A stretch of 14,395 nt of DNA from CAYLMG01 sp964568365 (GTDB lineage Bacteria > Planctomycetota > Phycisphaerae > Sedimentisphaerales > Anaerobacaceae), in contig CAZMQF010000056.1 in NCBI GenBank assembly GCA_964568365.1, positions 1-14,395 of the forward strand, given 5' to 3'. Each line of letters opens with the position of its first letter. The stretch's first letter is position 1. Shown piece by piece: positions 13,236 to 14,395 of this stretch. The position numbers and the translations under genes were made by a program. The notes beneath the pieces were generated by a model. That model worked only from the letters and a program-made list of their open reading frames with translations, had not been told where the DNA came from and ran no database searches.

Positions 13236-14363
13236 ATGAATGTCACTGGCGAAAAATTTATGCTTACCGCCCTCAAACTTGCCGAGAAGGGCATCGGTTC
13301 TGTAGAGCCGAACCCGCCTGTCGGTGCTGTCCTGGTTAAGAGTGGCAGGATTATCGGCAAGGGTTATCATAAAAAGTTCGGCGGCCCGCACGCTGAAATA
13401 AATGCGCTCGACGATTGCATAAAAAAAGCCAATAATCCCAAAGGCTCAACTCTGTATGTTACCCTTGAGCCCTGCAGTCACTTTGGCAAAACTCCGCCCT
13501 GCACCGAACAGATAATAAAAAATAGAATCGCGAAAGTCTTTGTTGCGATGCTCGACCCGTCAGAACACGCCTGCGGCAGGGGGGTGAAACAGTTGAAAAA
13601 AGCAGGCATTGAAGTTGTCACCGGCCTGTGTGAAAAACAAGCGAGAATCCTTAATGCACCTTTTATTAAATTTGTCAGAACCGGCAAATGCTGGGTCATA
13701 CTAAAATGGGCTCAATCCATCGACGGCAGATTAGCCTTTGTTGGTCAGGGTAAAGGCGAAAGTAAAAAATGGATTTCGAGTGAGCAGAGCCGAAAGGATG
13801 TTCACAAGCTCCGCCGTCGGGTCGATGCGATGCTCGTCGGTGTAAATACCGTAATAGCCGATGACCCTTTATTGACTGCCCACCCGCCCGGGGCAAAAAA
13901 GCCTCTAAGAATCATCCTCGATGCCGACTTAAGAACACCATCTGATTGTCGGCTACTGAACACTGCCGACAAAACACCTTTGCTTATTGTCACAAGCGAA
14001 AAAGCCATAACCAAAAATCCAGAAAGAGTACACCAATTCGAGAACAAAGGTGTTTGCTTTCTGACTGCTCCTGTTGTTCAGGGAAAGTGCGATCTTGATT
14101 TTGTGATTGACGGGTTAAAAAATTATGGAATATATCGGCTGCTTGTCGAAGGTGGCCCGGCAGTAATCGCATCTTTTCTATCCACCGGCCTTGCGGATGA
14201 ACTGATTGTTTATATCGCGCCAACGATTCTTGGCAGCAGGGGGTTGGCATCAATAAATGAAGGTCTAAATGACCCGGCTGAGCAAATTGACCTGTATCAC
14301 GTTGACATAAAAAGTTTTGGCGATGATGTACGAATCCGGGCATTGTTAAACAAGGTTGATTGA
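13236..14363 (+). CDS. ribD: Bifunctional riboflavin biosynthesis deaminase/reductase RibD
   Basis: RibD carries out two successive steps of riboflavin synthesis: deamination of the pyrimidine ring of the GTP-derived intermediate, then NADPH-dependent reduction of its ribosyl side chain. The N-terminal deaminase domain (about 5-145) has the zinc site H52-A-E54 and C80/C89 in EPCSHFGKTPPC, plus the PNPPVGAV segment. The C-terminal reductase domain (about 150-375) shows VILKWAQSIDGR, DAMLVGVNTVIADDP, LRIILD, LLVEGGP and the usual IAPTILG end. The product is 375 residues, which is normal. ATG 13236 lies one base after the ligA stop, so translation is probably coupled; an in-frame TTG at 13221 would overlap ligA and is less likely. 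No other rib gene is visible before the window ends. Confidence 0.95.
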   Translation: MNVTGEKFMLTALKLAEKGIGSVEPNPPVGAVLVKSGRIIGKGYHKKFGGPHAEINALDDCIKKANNPKGSTLYVTLEPCSHFGKTPPCTEQIIKNRIAKVFVAMLDPSEHACGRGVKQLKKAGIEVVTGLCEKQARILNAPFIKFVRTGKCWVILKWAQSIDGRLAFVGQGKGESKKWISSEQSRKDVHKLRRRVDAMLVGVNTVIADDPLLTAHPPGAKKPLRIILDADLRTPSDCRLLNTADKTPLLIVTSEKAITKNPERVHQFENKGVCFLTAPVVQGKCDLDFVIDGLKNYGIYRLLVEGGPAVIASFLSTGLADELIVYIAPTILGSRGLASINEGLNDPAEQIDLYHVDIKSFGDDVRIRALLNKVD

Positions 14364-14395
14364 CCGGCCCGCAGTCGTTACCAAAGATTAGTGTT

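Noticed and set aside
1..14395. CRISPR array, tRNA or rRNA genes
   Set aside because: No regularly spaced direct repeats with unique spacers, cloverleaf sequences or rRNA-like stretches were seen.

Overview
The window has two unlike halves. Roughly 1-3,960 is AT-rich and carries accessory genes and gene fragments. From about 4,360 onward the sequence is richer in GC and holds intact, chromosomal-type genes. I infer a planctomycete-like bacterium, perhaps of the Phycisphaerae/Sedimentisphaerales. The reasons are the unusual Hsp70 operon, the divergent Hsp70 interdomain linker, the RRM protein with an Arg/Gly tail and the many short dispersed intergenic repeats. No rRNA or other taxonomic marker is present, so this is an inference.

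Left half (accessory island). A tandem-repeat stretch, a 28-bp perfect palindrome and a near-consensus sigma70 promoter (198-226) precede a decayed reading frame. Five further elements follow on the + strand: a PLD-superfamily nuclease with a C-terminal winged-helix-like region; an overlapping zinc-ribbon mini-protein; a BRO-N/DinD-type phage antirepressor; the C-terminal part of a DNA adenine/cytosine-N4 methyltransferase with no catalytic DPPY half; and an intact GIY-YIG nuclease fused to a RAMA/DUF4357-like domain. A 25-codon frame overlaps the nuclease start. This looks like a defence or mobile-element cassette that has rearranged. A 45-codon remnant of the C-terminus of a GltD-type flavoprotein oxidoreductase (3968-4108) lies at its right edge, after dispersed-repeat-like sequence and a hairpin. 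It probably marks where the island replaced an older gene.

Middle (4408-8489). Three closely spaced + strand genes form an Hsp70 operon. They encode a GrpE-like nucleotide-exchange domain tethered to the membrane by two N-terminal helices, a short DnaK-like Hsp70 lacking most of the C-terminal lid, and a TerB-like protein whose C-terminus resembles a J domain without the HPD motif. Together they suggest a specialised, membrane-recruited chaperone machine separate from the housekeeping DnaK/DnaJ/GrpE set. This is the most interesting system in the window.

Right half. On the - strand are an exported gamma-glutamyltransferase-family protein with a good promoter that fixes its start, and a small RRM RNA-binding protein with an Arg/Gly-rich tail. 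On the + strand, NAD-dependent DNA ligase (ligA) is followed one base after its stop by ribD, the bifunctional riboflavin deaminase/reductase. All homology statements come from motif recognition by eye; no database search was run.
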